A program made the position numbers and the translations under genes. The notes under the pieces are model-generated. The model did no database searches and was not told the DNA's origin. It saw only the letters and a list, made by a program, of their open reading frames with translations. Below, piece by piece: positions 1 through 9,200 of a DNA stretch of 64,000 bases (position 1 is the first letter of the stretch; the number at the start of each line of letters is the position of its first letter). Source of the DNA: Nostoc linckia NIES-25 (GTDB taxonomy: Bacteria > Cyanobacteriota > Cyanobacteriia > Cyanobacteriales > Nostocaceae); NCBI RefSeq assembly GCF_002368035.1, contig NZ_AP018222.1, forward strand, positions 6,388,483 to 6,452,482, given 5' to 3'.

Positions 1-657
1 CTTGATAATGATTTTTTTAAAGAATTAATTCACGAAGAGCAATACTGGCAATTAAAAGAAGTTAATAATGTTCCGATAAAAATTATTAATTGGATTGCCG
101 AATATTTTGGGCAACTCTTTGATGAAAGAGCCGATAAACCTAACGTAATTTGTAACAGATCGTTTATTGAATTAAACCGCTCTTTAGACCAAATAACAAT
201 GCTAGTTGGTGATTGCCAGCGAATTTTAGATACACCGCTACCCAAACCTTATTCAATTCATTTAAAACATTTATTATTGTTATATTGTTTTGCTTTACCT
301 TTTCAATTTGTACAGTCGCTAGATTGGTTCACTATTCCGACTGTAGGAATTATTAGCTTTGCACTACTAGTAGTTCGCCAAGGAAACTTGGCGGGGTAAA
401 GGGTAAGGGGTAAGGGGGAAAGGTTTTAAATCCCTTACCCTTTTCCCTTTCCCCTTTCCCCAGCCCTCACCTAACAATTTTGGGTTGGCAGACTACTAGG
501 AATAGAAGATATAGGGGTGGAAATTGAAAATCCTTTTGGTTACGATAGCAATGACTTACCCTTAGACAAATTTTGCCAAGAGTTACAAGCTGAAATTGAA
601 ACAGAATGGATTAATTACGATCCAAATTTTGCTCGCTATGAAGCTGAGATTTTATGA
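1..657 (+). pseudogene. Bestrophin-family (UPF0187) membrane protein, 3' part, split by a small element
   Basis: The reading frame is open from base 1 and the 5' end lies outside the window. The first block contains RILDTPLPKPYSIHLKHLLL and ends in a hydrophobic FALL stretch. After an interruption the same frame resumes at about 496 with LGIEDIGVEIENPFGYDSND and runs to TGA at 655-657. Both blocks match the C-terminal half of bacterial bestrophin-like chloride channels, whose usual text reads FALxGIEEIGxEIENPFG without a gap. The interruption (about 370-495) is a multiple of three long but carries an in-frame TAA at 397-399, so the protein would stop after about 122 visible codons plus a short foreign tail. 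Seen: the split and the shared frame. Known: the family motif. Inferred: loss of function. Confidence 0.8.
369..498. repeat. MITE-like element, family 1, copy A (inside bestrophin gene)
   Basis: The terminal inverted repeats are imperfect: CTAGTAGTTCGCCAA at the left and, on the other strand at the right, CTAGTAGTCTGCCAA. Just inside the left end is a hairpin (CGCCAAG-GAAA-CTTGGCG), then a polypurine arm and a polypyrimidine arm, then CCTCACCTAACAATTTTGGG. The same ends recur at 29336-29589 and 38161-38269. There is no coding capacity. A short CTA duplication at the edges is possible but not proven. Confidence 0.75.
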
Positions 658-703
658 AAATAGACAAATTTTGATTAGCTCAGAACATGGCTTTTCTAAT
701 TGC

Positions 704-888
704 TATCCCTCTTCTGTCACTCTCCGAAAACATTTGCCTTTTCTGAAATCTAGAGCTTTTGTATAGCAAGCGATGTCTACGACGGGCTACGCCTACGCGC
801 GATTATTTTCTAATAGTATAGCTTGTATTGATTGCCTCATAAGGCTTATAGCGATCGCCCTGCCGGGAAGTGACAGAAGAGGGTTATA
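704..888. repeat. MITE-like element with ~22-bp terminal inverted repeats
   Basis: CCCTCTTCTGTCAC at 707-720 is mirrored by GTGACAGAAGAGGG at 870-883. The inverted match extends outward and inward with a few mismatches to about 22 bp, flanked by TA on both sides. The interior has no open frame. It carries a copy of the cyanobacterial short repeat GATGTCTACGACGGGCTAC (about 772-797) and one HIP1 site. Only one copy is seen in the window. Confidence 0.6.
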
Positions 889-903
889 GATTCTTATGAA
901 TAG

Positions 904-966
904 CAAGGCTACCCTGAAGAAATAAAAAAAGAGTGTTTTGAAATGTATGTAAATGGTTCAATGTAA
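904..966 (+). pseudogene. Remnant of an IS1-type transposase (InsA N-terminal part)
   Basis: A 19-codon open stretch encodes GYPEEIKKECFEMYVNGS. This closely resembles the start of the InsA zinc-finger/helix-turn-helix region of IS1-family transposases (YPEE...LxxYxxG). It has no start codon, is preceded by a stop, and ends at TAA 964-966. It overlaps the last codons of the convergent ABC ATPase gene. The match is short, so the call is tentative. Confidence 0.4.
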
Positions 967-2046
967 TTGCTTCCTGACAAGACTATGGCCAGATTGAACA
1001 TCAAACCAGTGAATATCTTCAAGAGGCAATGTCAGTATAATCTCCTCACTACTCCAATTTTGGTCTGTTGGCAACAAAGCGCGTATTATAATGGCTTCAG
1101 TTTGTGAACCTTCGACCTTGATACTGACTAAATAGTGCATACCCAAGTTTTCTACTAGATACACTCGTCCTTGAATAGTTTGGGTATCACCGGGTTGGGC
1201 AATGCGAACGTTTTCTGGGCGGATACCTAGCACAATCTGGGGTGGTACAGTTGGTATATCTGGCAAAGGGACTTGGAAATTACCTAGCATAGCGTATCTT
1301 TCTTTGCAAGGTAAAGTCAGCAAATTCATCTGAGGACTACCAACAAATCCAGCCACAAATAAATTAGCTGGATGGTTATAAATGATTTCGGGCGGGTCAA
1401 GTTGCTGGACATAGCCATCGTTGAGTAAAGCTACTTTCGTGGAGAGTGTCATCGCTTCTGTTTGGTCATGGGTAACATAGACCACAGGGACTTTTTGCTC
1501 TGCAAAAATTTGCTTGAGGTCGGCTCGGACTCGTTCCCGCAACAGCGCATCCAAGTTACTTAACGGTTCATCTAGCAGGTACACATCGGCGTTACGCACC
1601 AAAGCACGACCGACTGCAACACGCTGCCGTTGACCTCCAGACAATTGACCAGGCTTGCGGTTGATTAACTCTGCTAATCCTAAAATTTCTGCCACTTCTG
1701 CCACTCGCTGTTTAATTTCTGTCGGTGGTACTTTTTTCAGCTTGAGTCCAGAAGCAAGGTTGTCGTACACTGTCATGTGCGGATAGAGTGCATAGCTTTG
1801 AAATACCATTGCGATGTTGCGATCGCCTGCTGATTTATAGGTGACATCCACGTCGCCGATTTTAATCTGACCGCGAGTCGGTTCTTCAAGACCTGCAATC
1901 ATGCGGAGAACAGTCGATTTGCCACAGCCAGAGGGGCCAAGTAAAGTCAGAAACTCGTGGTTATCTACTGTTAAGCTAACGTCTTTGACAGGGACGACTT
2001 TGGAAGTATAGGTTTTATTCAAGTTTTTGAGTTCGAGTTTAGCCAT
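958..2046 (-). CDS. ABC sugar importer ATP-binding protein (MalK/UgpC type)
   Basis: This 362-residue protein is the energizing subunit of a carbohydrate ABC importer. Motifs in order: Walker A GPSGCGKST (about 37-45), Q-loop VFQSYALYPHMTV (82-94), signature LSGGQRQRVAVGRALV (about 135-150), Walker B VYLLDEPLSNLDALLR and the H-loop VYVTHDQTEAMT (about 191). A C-terminal TOBE/OB-type regulatory domain follows from about residue 240, including LGIRPENV. The size is usual for the CUT1 family. It is the last gene of the operon that starts with the binding protein at 5445, and a heptamer array plus hairpin separates it from the permease upstream. The substrate cannot be read from the sequence; an oligosaccharide or glycoside is likely. 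MsmX-type ATPases can serve several importers. Confidence 0.92.
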   Translation of the reverse strand: MAKLELKNLNKTYTSKVVPVKDVSLTVDNHEFLTLLGPSGCGKSTVLRMIAGLEEPTRGQIKIGDVDVTYKSAGDRNIAMVFQSYALYPHMTVYDNLASGLKLKKVPPTEIKQRVAEVAEILGLAELINRKPGQLSGGQRQRVAVGRALVRNADVYLLDEPLSNLDALLRERVRADLKQIFAEQKVPVVYVTHDQTEAMTLSTKVALLNDGYVQQLDPPEIIYNHPANLFVAGFVGSPQMNLLTLPCKERYAMLGNFQVPLPDIPTVPPQIVLGIRPENVRIAQPGDTQTIQGRVYLVENLGMHYLVSIKVEGSQTEAIIIRALLPTDQNWSSEEIILTLPLEDIHWFDVQSGHSLVRKQLH

Positions 2047-2050
2047 TTTT

Positions 2051-2092
2051 TATTTGTCATTTGTCATTGGTCATTTGTCATTTGTCATTAGG
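2051..2092. repeat. Heptanucleotide tandem repeat (TTTGTCA/TTGGTCA type)
   Basis: About six units of a 7-bp motif (variants of AGTCATT, here mostly TTTGTCA) lie directly before the ATG of the ABC ATPase gene (minus strand). Arrays of this kind are known short tandem repeats of heterocystous cyanobacteria. They abut the hairpin at 2098-2195. Confidence 0.7.
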
Positions 2093-2097
2093 CAAAC

Positions 2098-2195
2098 AGG
2101 GTATGAGGAAAGGGAAAGGGGTAAAGGGAAAAGGGGAAAGATTAAATTTATTCCTTTTCCCTTTAACCTTTAACCTTTTCCCCTGCCTCCTTGTC
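2098..2195. repeat. Polypurine/polypyrimidine hairpin element
   Basis: A GGGAAAGGGG-type arm, a loop with AAGATTAAATTTATTCC and a CCCTTTAACC-type arm form a long imperfect hairpin. Nearly the same sequence, including the preceding GGCAAACAGGG, occurs at 4014-4130, and related copies lie at 52330-52425 and at the right edge of the window. It lies between two genes of the importer operon and could lower expression of the downstream ATPase; that role is inferred. Confidence 0.65.
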
Positions 2196-2198
2196 CCC

Positions 2199-3062
2199 TT
2201 ATCCTTTGACAGCACCAGCAGTCAGACCTTGGACAATCCGGCGCTGGAAAAACAAAACTAGTAAAACCAGAGGTAACGTTCCTATAACAGTAGCAGCAGC
2301 GATCGCACCGTAGGGAATTTCAAATACTGTTGCACCACCCAACTGAGCCGCAGCAACGGGAATCGTCTTCATCTCTTCACGGGTCATAAACGTGAGAGCG
2401 AAGATAAACTCATTCCAGGCAAAAATAAAGGTGAGAATTCCAGTCGTCACTAAGGCGGGAAGGGTCATAGGCAATACGATTTGCCATAGTAGTTGAAAGG
2501 TGTTGTAGCCATCGACCCTAGCGGAATCTTCTAAATCTTTGGGTAATTGTTGGAAAAAGCTTCTGAGTACTAGAATTGTCAGGGGTAAATTTATGGCAGT
2601 GTATGGTATAATAAGCGCCAGATAGTTGTTCCCCAGTCTGAGGGCTTGAATAATTTCTAACAGTCCCAGGAACAACAGAATTCCAGGAAATAAAGTCACC
2701 ATAAGAACGCTAGCGAGGATAGCTCGTTCGCCCCAAGGACGTAACCGTGCCAAGGCATAGGCGGCGGGTGCGCCGATGGCTAAAGCTAAAGCTGTAGAAG
2801 TAATCGACACAAAGGCACTGTTGAAGATGTAGCGCCAAAATGGACGACGAGAAAATAACTCAATGTAATGACTAAAAGTGAATCGCGTGGGGAAATAAAC
2901 AGTGGGAACGGCGGCAATATCTTCATTAACTTTAAACGAAGTCAGCAATTGCCATAGGGCTGGCGCTAGGCTGAATAACATTACGAATGCAACAGCTATT
3001 AAAAGCAAGATTTTTTTAACAGAAAACCTGGTTTTTGCTGTTGGTTGTGGAGTCGAACTCAT
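2199..3062 (-). CDS. ABC sugar importer permease (MalG/CUT1 type)
   Basis: This 287-residue inner-membrane protein has about six hydrophobic segments, the first at about 17-38. The binding-protein-dependent transport EAA loop reads EDSARVDGYNTFQLLWQIVL (about residues 182-200), as in MalG-like subunits, where it contacts the ATPase. The start ATG follows the upstream permease gene by two bases, which supports translational coupling. The TAA stop lies immediately beside the polypyrimidine arm of a hairpin element. It forms the heterodimeric channel with the product of 3065-3973. Substrate unknown. Confidence 0.9.
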   Translation of the reverse strand: MSSTPQPTAKTRFSVKKILLLIAVAFVMLFSLAPALWQLLTSFKVNEDIAAVPTVYFPTRFTFSHYIELFSRRPFWRYIFNSAFVSITSTALALAIGAPAAYALARLRPWGERAILASVLMVTLFPGILLFLGLLEIIQALRLGNNYLALIIPYTAINLPLTILVLRSFFQQLPKDLEDSARVDGYNTFQLLWQIVLPMTLPALVTTGILTFIFAWNEFIFALTFMTREEMKTIPVAAAQLGGATVFEIPYGAIAAATVIGTLPLVLLVLFFQRRIVQGLTAGAVKG

Positions 3063-3064
3063 GG

Positions 3065-3973
3065 TTAAATAACTCCTGATGTTTTGGCACGGGATTTATT
3101 AAGCAAGAAACTAGCGATCGCCACCGCAGCAATTAATATTAGAAATGTCACTACTACCAGAGCCGCTCCATAACCAAAATCTAAGTAGCGCATCACCGTG
3201 GAATAGATATATAGCGACACCACTTCAGTTGCACCACCAGGGCCGCCCCCGGTCATCACCGCAATCAAGTCGAAAATCCCGAAAGCTTGAGCAAATCGAA
3301 ATAGGACTGCAATTAAGATTTGTGGCAGTAGCAGTGGCAGGGTAATATTGCGGAAGCTTTGCCAAGGATTTGCCCCATCGACAGAGTAGGCTTCGTAAAG
3401 GTCCTTTGGTATCGACTGCAAACCAGCCAACAGCAGAATACTGATAAAAGGTGTAGTTTTCCAAACATCAGCAAATATCGCTGCGCTCATCGCCAGAGTT
3501 GGATCTCCTAACCAGTTAATTCCGGTTTTAATCAACCCTAACCGCCGCAGAATATCGTTGACAACCCCAAATTGGTCGTTAAAAATCCAAGCCCATGCCA
3601 GACCAATCAAAGCCGTAGGCAAAGCCCAAGGTAGAATGGCAGTTGTCCGCACTATGCCCCTTCCAAAAAACGCCTGATTGAGAACTAGAGCAATCAAAAG
3701 TCCTAGCAGTAGTTCTAAAAGCACGGATGCTGTTGTGAACGTCGTCGTTGCCCACAAACTCTGCCAGAAACGACCATCCCCCACCATCCGCACATAATTG
3801 TCCAAACCAGAGAATACGGGTTGTAGTTCCGTTCCCAAATTCCTAGTGAATACACTTAACCAGAATGCTCGTAAAATGGGATAGGCAAATACAAACAACA
3901 ACAGCAGTAATGCTGGTGTTAGTAATATCCAAGCAGTCCGTTGTTCCCGGCTTCGGAGTGTAATATTAGTCAT
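3065..3973 (-). CDS. ABC sugar importer permease (MalF/CUT1 type)
   Basis: This 302-residue permease has about six membrane segments and the EAA-type loop DLYEAYSVDGANPWQSFRNI (about residues 195-215). The signature region ...TGGGPGGATEVVSLYIY is typical of MalF/UgpA-like subunits. It pairs with the MalG-type protein encoded just downstream. The ATG start is the last unit of a heptanucleotide array (3967-4012), so the repeat supplies the start codon and the expected ribosome-binding site is replaced by repeat DNA. Expression may depend on coupling or be weak; this is inference. Confidence 0.9.
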   Translation of the reverse strand: MTNITLRSREQRTAWILLTPALLLLLFVFAYPILRAFWLSVFTRNLGTELQPVFSGLDNYVRMVGDGRFWQSLWATTTFTTASVLLELLLGLLIALVLNQAFFGRGIVRTTAILPWALPTALIGLAWAWIFNDQFGVVNDILRRLGLIKTGINWLGDPTLAMSAAIFADVWKTTPFISILLLAGLQSIPKDLYEAYSVDGANPWQSFRNITLPLLLPQILIAVLFRFAQAFGIFDLIAVMTGGGPGGATEVVSLYIYSTVMRYLDFGYGAALVVVTFLILIAAVAIASFLLNKSRAKTSGVI

Positions 3974-4012
3974 TAGTCATTTGTCATTGGTCATTAGTCA
4001 TTGGTCATTAGG
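3967..4012. repeat. Heptanucleotide tandem repeat containing a start codon
   Basis: About six units of AGTCATT/GGTCATT/TTGTCAT follow one another. Read on the minus strand as AATGACT, one unit provides the ATG of the MalF-type permease gene. The array runs into GGCAAACAGGG and the hairpin at 4017-4130, the same order as at 2051-2195. Confidence 0.75.
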
Positions 4013-4016
4013 CAAA

Positions 4017-4145
4017 CAGGGCATGGGGAAAGGGAAAGGGGTAAAGGGAAAAGGGGAAAGATTAAATTTATTCCTTTTCCCTTTAACCTTTAACCTTTTC
4101 CCCTTGTCTCCTTGTCCCCCTGCCCCCTTCCCCCTGCCCCCAACA
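4017..4145. repeat. Polypurine/polypyrimidine hairpin element overlapping a gene end
   Basis: This near-copy of the 2098-2195 hairpin is extended by a CCCCCTGCCCCC-type tract. The extension lies inside the 3' end of the binding-protein gene (minus strand) and encodes its last ~17 residues and its stop codon. Confidence 0.65.
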
Positions 4146-5445
4146 GTCGGCGCGTTTCATTAGCAGCAGCTTGCATTGCTTGTTCTGGATTTATCCTACC
4201 GGATAGCGCAGCACTGAGATAACGCTGCAAAATATCGGATGTCTGGGCATATTGGGCAACAGGCGAACGTAAAACTGCATTGTCTACAACCTCCAGTAAC
4301 TGCGGATAGTGAGGATATTTGGCAACAATCTCTGGGTCTGTAAATAAATCCCGGCGACTTGGCACATAACCTGCACTCAAAATGAATCGGCGCTGTGCTT
4401 CCCGACTGGTAAAGTACTGAATTGCTTTCCAAGCTTCTTCGGGATGTTTAGAAGATTTAGAAATCCCTATACCCCAGCCTCCTAAACAAGCTGCACCAGT
4501 TTTACCGGGAGCATGAACCATCGGTTTAATTGCAATTTTGCCTTGGATTGGCGAATTCTTTTCTTGGGCTAAAGCCCATGCATAGGGCCAGCTACGTAAA
4601 AACGCTACTTGACCGCTTTGGAATAAGCGTCGGGTGTCTTCTTCTTGGTAGGTTGTGACTCCAGGAGGAGAAACGCCCCGGCTGACGGTATTACGCAAAA
4701 ATTCAATAGCCTGTAATGTTTCTGGTCTATCCAGCCCAACTTCCAACGTTTCCGGATTAACCCAGAAGCCACCAAAGCCATTAAGGACTTCTACAAACAT
4801 TGCCACGAGTCCTTCATACTGGCGTCCCTGCCAAACATAGCCCCAATTCACCTTGTCTTTTTTCTGCAAGGCTTGGGAAATTTGGAGCAAATCATCAAAG
4901 GTTTCTGGCGGTTTCAATCCTGCTTCTTTGATTAAATCTTCCCGGTAGTAAAGCATTCCCACGTCGGAACGCATGGGAATGCGATATAGCTTGTTCTGGT
5001 AACGCCCGCCTTCTACATCCTTGGGTGAAAATGCTGCCAACTCCTGCTTGGAAATGCGATCGTCTAGGGGTAGCAACCATCCAGCAGCAGCAAATTTGGG
5101 TGTCCAGATGACATCCATATTCACCAAGTCATAAGGGGATTCACCTAAGATAAATGATGAGGTGTAGAGGTCTTCGAGTAAATTTGTGGCATTCGGCCCC
5201 TCAACTAAGTTAAGCCGAATGCCTGGGTTCTCAGCCTCAAAGTCTCTAATCAAACCCTGCTTCCAAGGTTGGGCATCAGGGGCAGTAATTAACATATTGA
5301 GGGTAACTGGTTGCTGCGAGAGTGCTACCCAACTGAACAATACGATCGCCAACAGAGTTGTCAGAAAAATCCCTATATCCAAAAACCGAGTTTTTTGGAT
5401 GAATTTTTGTAGCTTGTTTATTGGCTTTTGATACAACATTATCAA
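4090..5445 (-). CDS. ABC importer sugar-binding protein (family 1)
   Basis: This 451-residue extracellular solute-binding protein begins with a basic N-terminus and a hydrophobic segment at about 24-42 (FLTTLLAIVLFSWVA), a signal anchor or uncleaved signal. The mature part has the family-1 pattern: LIRDFEAENPGIRLNLVEG, a YDLVNMDVIWTPKFAAAGWLLPLDD block and ...GWGIGISKSSKHPEEAWKAIQYF. It would capture a sugar in the periplasm for the permeases encoded next. It is the first gene of the importer operon. The last residues (GAGGRGQGDKETRGKG) are translated from a purine-rich repeat and are not expected to be part of the fold, so the natural C-terminus probably lay near NETRRLL. Substrate unknown; trehalose, maltose-type or glucosylglycerol-type importers are all possible. 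Confidence 0.88.
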   Translation of the reverse strand: MIMLYQKPINKLQKFIQKTRFLDIGIFLTTLLAIVLFSWVALSQQPVTLNMLITAPDAQPWKQGLIRDFEAENPGIRLNLVEGPNATNLLEDLYTSSFILGESPYDLVNMDVIWTPKFAAAGWLLPLDDRISKQELAAFSPKDVEGGRYQNKLYRIPMRSDVGMLYYREDLIKEAGLKPPETFDDLLQISQALQKKDKVNWGYVWQGRQYEGLVAMFVEVLNGFGGFWVNPETLEVGLDRPETLQAIEFLRNTVSRGVSPPGVTTYQEEDTRRLFQSGQVAFLRSWPYAWALAQEKNSPIQGKIAIKPMVHAPGKTGAACLGGWGIGISKSSKHPEEAWKAIQYFTSREAQRRFILSAGYVPSRRDLFTDPEIVAKYPHYPQLLEVVDNAVLRSPVAQYAQTSDILQRYLSAALSGRINPEQAMQAAANETRRLLGAGGRGQGDKETRGKG

Positions 5446-5807
5446 TGTAGCGATCGCTAGTAGTAATAATTATATAGTTACAGCAGTTTTCATTTGCATG
5501 AGGTACAGAATGAAGAAAGGGAAAGGGGGAAAGGGTAAAGGGGAAAGGAACAATTGTATATTTAATTGTCCAGTTGTATACCTCATTTATTTGTAAGCCT
5601 GCGATGCGATCTGCTTCGCAGCAACGCTTCGCGATCGCTTTGATCCCCTACTCATCCCTACTCAATCTTCCAATTAGCGTATAACCAGAAGTAACTTGGC
5701 TATACAGCAAGACCGATGCAGAAATACATCCTGAGAGTTTTGCGATCGCCCATAGCGCTCTTGTAAAATCATTTTCAATTGTTGAGAATTCGCCCAGGAA
5801 AAAGTTT
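5446..5807. other. Intergenic region with divergent promoters and repeats
   Basis: This 362-bp gap lies between the importer operon (minus) and the small gene at 5808 (plus). It holds a short purine tract (about 5511-5555) and a repeat cluster with HIP1-like CGCTTCGCGATCGC (about 5605-5640). The promoters of both transcription units should lie here, but no convincing -35/-10 pair or operator was identified. Confidence 0.5.
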
Positions 5808-6152
5808 ATGGCAGATATGTCCGGTCAAGACCCCTCGGAAATCACAATGGCAAGGGTTGATGAAGAACGAAAAGGCGCAACTTTCAGCGGTACGGTCATC
5901 CTTGGTATCGATCCTGAGGGTGGGGAAGTCGTTTTCTTTAGAGACTTTTTAATTGAAGATTATAAAGGCGAACTTACCGCAAATCTTGCAACAGATGGCG
6001 ATATAAAGAAAAGCATTGATTTAGGCGAACTCGATCGCAAAAGCCCCAGTTTTAGGCTGCCAATTCCGCTGGGAACGGATACATTACCCTACAATACAGT
6101 CGTGTTGAGCGACAAAAAAAGCAAGAAAAAAATCCTGACGATCGATCTATAA
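5808..6152 (+). CDS. Small protein of unknown function (114 aa)
   Basis: This 114-residue acidic/basic-mixed protein was not recognised. It has no signal peptide or membrane segment. The middle looks like beta-rich text (ATFSGTVILGIDPEGGEVVFFRDFLIEDY), and the C-terminus ends in a basic patch DKKSKKKILTIDL. A start at the second Met (codon 4) is equally possible. It is convergent with the STAND/WD40 gene, only 66 bp from that gene's restored stop, so the two may form a locus; no functional link is visible. Codon use and the GATCGATC/GATCGC content look native. Confidence 0.6.
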   Translation: MADMSGQDPSEITMARVDEERKGATFSGTVILGIDPEGGEVVFFRDFLIEDYKGELTANLATDGDIKKSIDLGELDRKSPSFRLPIPLGTDTLPYNTVVLSDKKSKKKILTIDL

Positions 6153-6218
6153 AATTTGTAACTTAGCTCGTAGTTCAGCCAAATTCGATTGCCCTCCTCT
6201 ATAGATCTCAAATGGGTT

Positions 6219-9200
6219 CTATAGATTCCATACATATTTTTGACAAGTTTGGCGGGCAATTTCTAAATCGCTACCATTTTCAGGATTTTGAAAAACGGGA
6301 TGATAACGTAAGCTGTTGCAGCAAACTTGCAACCACTCTTCCCACCCACAGCACCACAAGCGCACTGTTCCATCAAAACTACCACTGGCAATCAGTTTAC
6401 CATCAGGGCTAAAAGCTGCGGATTTTACCCAATACTTATGCCCGCGCCAAGGTTGACCGATGGGATTACCTTGTATATCCCACAAGCGCACTGTAGAATC
6501 ATTGCTGGCAGTGATAATAAACTTGCCATCAGGACTAAAGGCCAACAGAATTAACTTCTTTTTCATGCCCGCGCCAAGGTTGACCGATGGGGTTGCCTTG
6601 AATATCCCACAAGCGCACTGTAGAATCATTGCTGGCACTGATAATAAACTTGCCATCAGGACTAAAGGCGACAGAATTAACTTCTTTTTCATGCCCCTGC
6701 CAAGGTTGACCGATGGGGTTGCCGTGAATATCCCACAAGCGCACTGTAGAATCATTGCTGGCAGTGATAATAAACTTGCCATCAGGACTAAAGGCGACAG
6801 AATTAACTTCTTTTTCATGCCCCTGCCAAGGTTGACCGATGGGGTTGCCGTGAATATCCCACAAGCGCACTGTAGAATCGTTGCTGGCAGTGATAATAAA
6901 CTTGCCATCAGGACTAAAGGCGACAGAATTAACTTCTTTTTCATGCCCGTGCCAAGGTTGACCGATGGGGTTGCCTTGAATATCCCACAAGCGCACTGTA
7001 GAATCGTTGCTGGCAGTGATAATAAACTTGCCATCAGGACTAAAAGCCACAGAATTAACTTCTTTTTCATGCCCGCGCCAAGGTTGACCGATGGGGTTGC
7101 CTTGAATATCCCACAAGCGCACTGTAGAATCATTGCTGGCAGTGATAATAAACTTGCCATCGGGACTAAAGGCGACAGAATTAACCCAATTCTCATATTT
7201 GCGCTGCGATCGCCCGATGACCCGATCTTGTAATATTTGATGTAGCTCCCACAAACGCACAGTTTTATCGCCACCACTGACAATTAGCTTGCCATCGGGG
7301 CTAAAGGTTAGGGAATTAACTTGTCCTTGATGTCCTCGCCAAGGTTGAGTGATGGGGTTGCCATTAATATCCCACAAGCGTATTGTCCGATCGCAGCTAC
7401 CGCTAACAATAAACTTGCCATCAGGGCTAAATGCTACAGAATTTACATGTCCTTCATGCCCGCGCCAGGGTTGACCGATGGGATTACCTTGTATGTCCCA
7501 CAACCGCACTGTAGAATCACTACTGCCACTGACAATAAACTTGCGATCGGGGCTAAAGGCGACGCAAATAATTTTTGCCTCATGTTCGTGCCACAGTTGA
7601 GTGATGAGATTACCTTCTAAATCCCACAAACACACCGTCCCGTCAAAACCAACACTGATAATGCGTACCCCGGAGGGGTTGGCGCAGCCATCGCCATTTG
7701 GGCTAAAGGTGACGGAAATAACTCCTTCCTTGTGTCCACGCCAGGGTTGAGTAATGGCGTTACCTTCTAGATCCCACAAACACACCGTTCCGTCAAAACC
7801 AACGCTGATAATGCAATCGCTATTTGAGCTAAAGGCAACGGAAATAACTCCTTCCTCATGTCCCTGCCACGGTTGAGTAATGAGATTACCTTGTAGATCC
7901 CATAAACACAAAATTCCGTCAATACTGCCACTAACAATAAACTTGCGATCGGGACTAAAAGCTAGGCAATTTACCTCTTGCTCGTGTCCGCACAAAAATT
8001 GAGCAGTCGGATTGCCTATGATATTCCACAAGCACACCGTAGAATCATTACTGCCACTGGCAATAAAATTGCCATCAGGACTAAAGGCTACACAATTCAC
8101 CTCTTGCTCGTGTCCGCGCAAGCTATTTGCCTCTGTGGGTGTGTTCATTGCTTCCTTTAAGCTTCCCAAAACAGGAGCTAGAAGCTGGTTTGGGTATTTT
8201 TCTAGATTCTCACCCATTGTTTGAATTGCCAGCACCAAACCCTCTAGCGGTTGGACATGAAGTAAATTCAAAACCCTGGCGGATTGCTCGCGCAGTTTTA
8301 ATTCAGTCAGTGCAAGGTTTAACTTTTCAATCTCTTGTTCCTTTTCTTCCAAATGGGAATCGTGCCATTCAACACTAGTATTAATAAATTGATTAGGTTG
8401 TTCGTTTAAATAACCAAACGTTTGCTCTTTTAGTTCTTTATAAGTCTTTATCTTCAGAACCCGACTGGCAATATTTTCCCTCTCCCACAGTACATTTAGG
8501 GTGTATTGCAGAAGTGGTAAAGAATCATCTTGTTGGTGAAAATCATGAATAATTTGCTCAACGAGTCCTTGTTCAAAGGTAACGCCATTTCTCGCAGCAG
8601 GTTCAGCGATCGCTAAATTTAATTCTTCATCACTCATGCTAGAGAGTATACAACTATATTGATTATAGATACTCGCAAGTTGGGGATATTCACTAAATCT
8701 ATCTACAAAATTAGATTGCATTGTTAAAACAATTTTGACAGAGCTATCCTGTTGCTGGAGCAGTTGAAAGAGACTAGCAAGGAATCGATCGCGTTCTGGC
8801 TTTTGAGTTTTCGTAAACAGTTCTTCAAATTGGTCAATGAAAATGAGAACGCACTGAGAATAATGTTTGAGTAATGTGACAATTTCGATTAAAGAATTTT
8901 TTCTGACTTTTCGAGCAATATCCGCTATCTCTAATTGTTTTCCATAGGTAAAAACCAGACTCTTATACAGAGATTTAAAAGGATTTTCATCTGGCTGAAA
9001 AGTTAGATTAGTTAAGAAAATTTGATTATCTTCTAAATAAGGGATTAAACCTGCACGAATCAATGATGATTTGCCACTGCCTGATGCTCCTAAAAGCAAG
9101 ATTGCATTATCTTTTTTTAGGCGATCGCTCAGATTAGCAATCCACTTCTCTCGACCAAAAAATTTGTCTTTATCTTTGATTCCAAAAGTTTTTATTCCTA

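Noticed and set aside
2061..2261. Short open frames within heptamer/purine repeats (also 3981-4163, 29415-29609, 38175-38633)
   Set aside because: They translate repeat DNA (MSLVIxHxSLGKQ, Pro/Phe-rich text) and recur wherever the repeats do.
6440..7195. Possible CRISPR-like array
   Set aside because: The period is 126 bp with no unique spacers, and the units encode WD40 blades. No CRISPR array was seen in the window.
6460..7233. Long plus-strand open frame opposite the WD40 repeats (257 codons)
   Set aside because: It is an antisense shadow produced by the 126-bp repeats; its peptide is simply the reverse reading of the blades and has no start signal.
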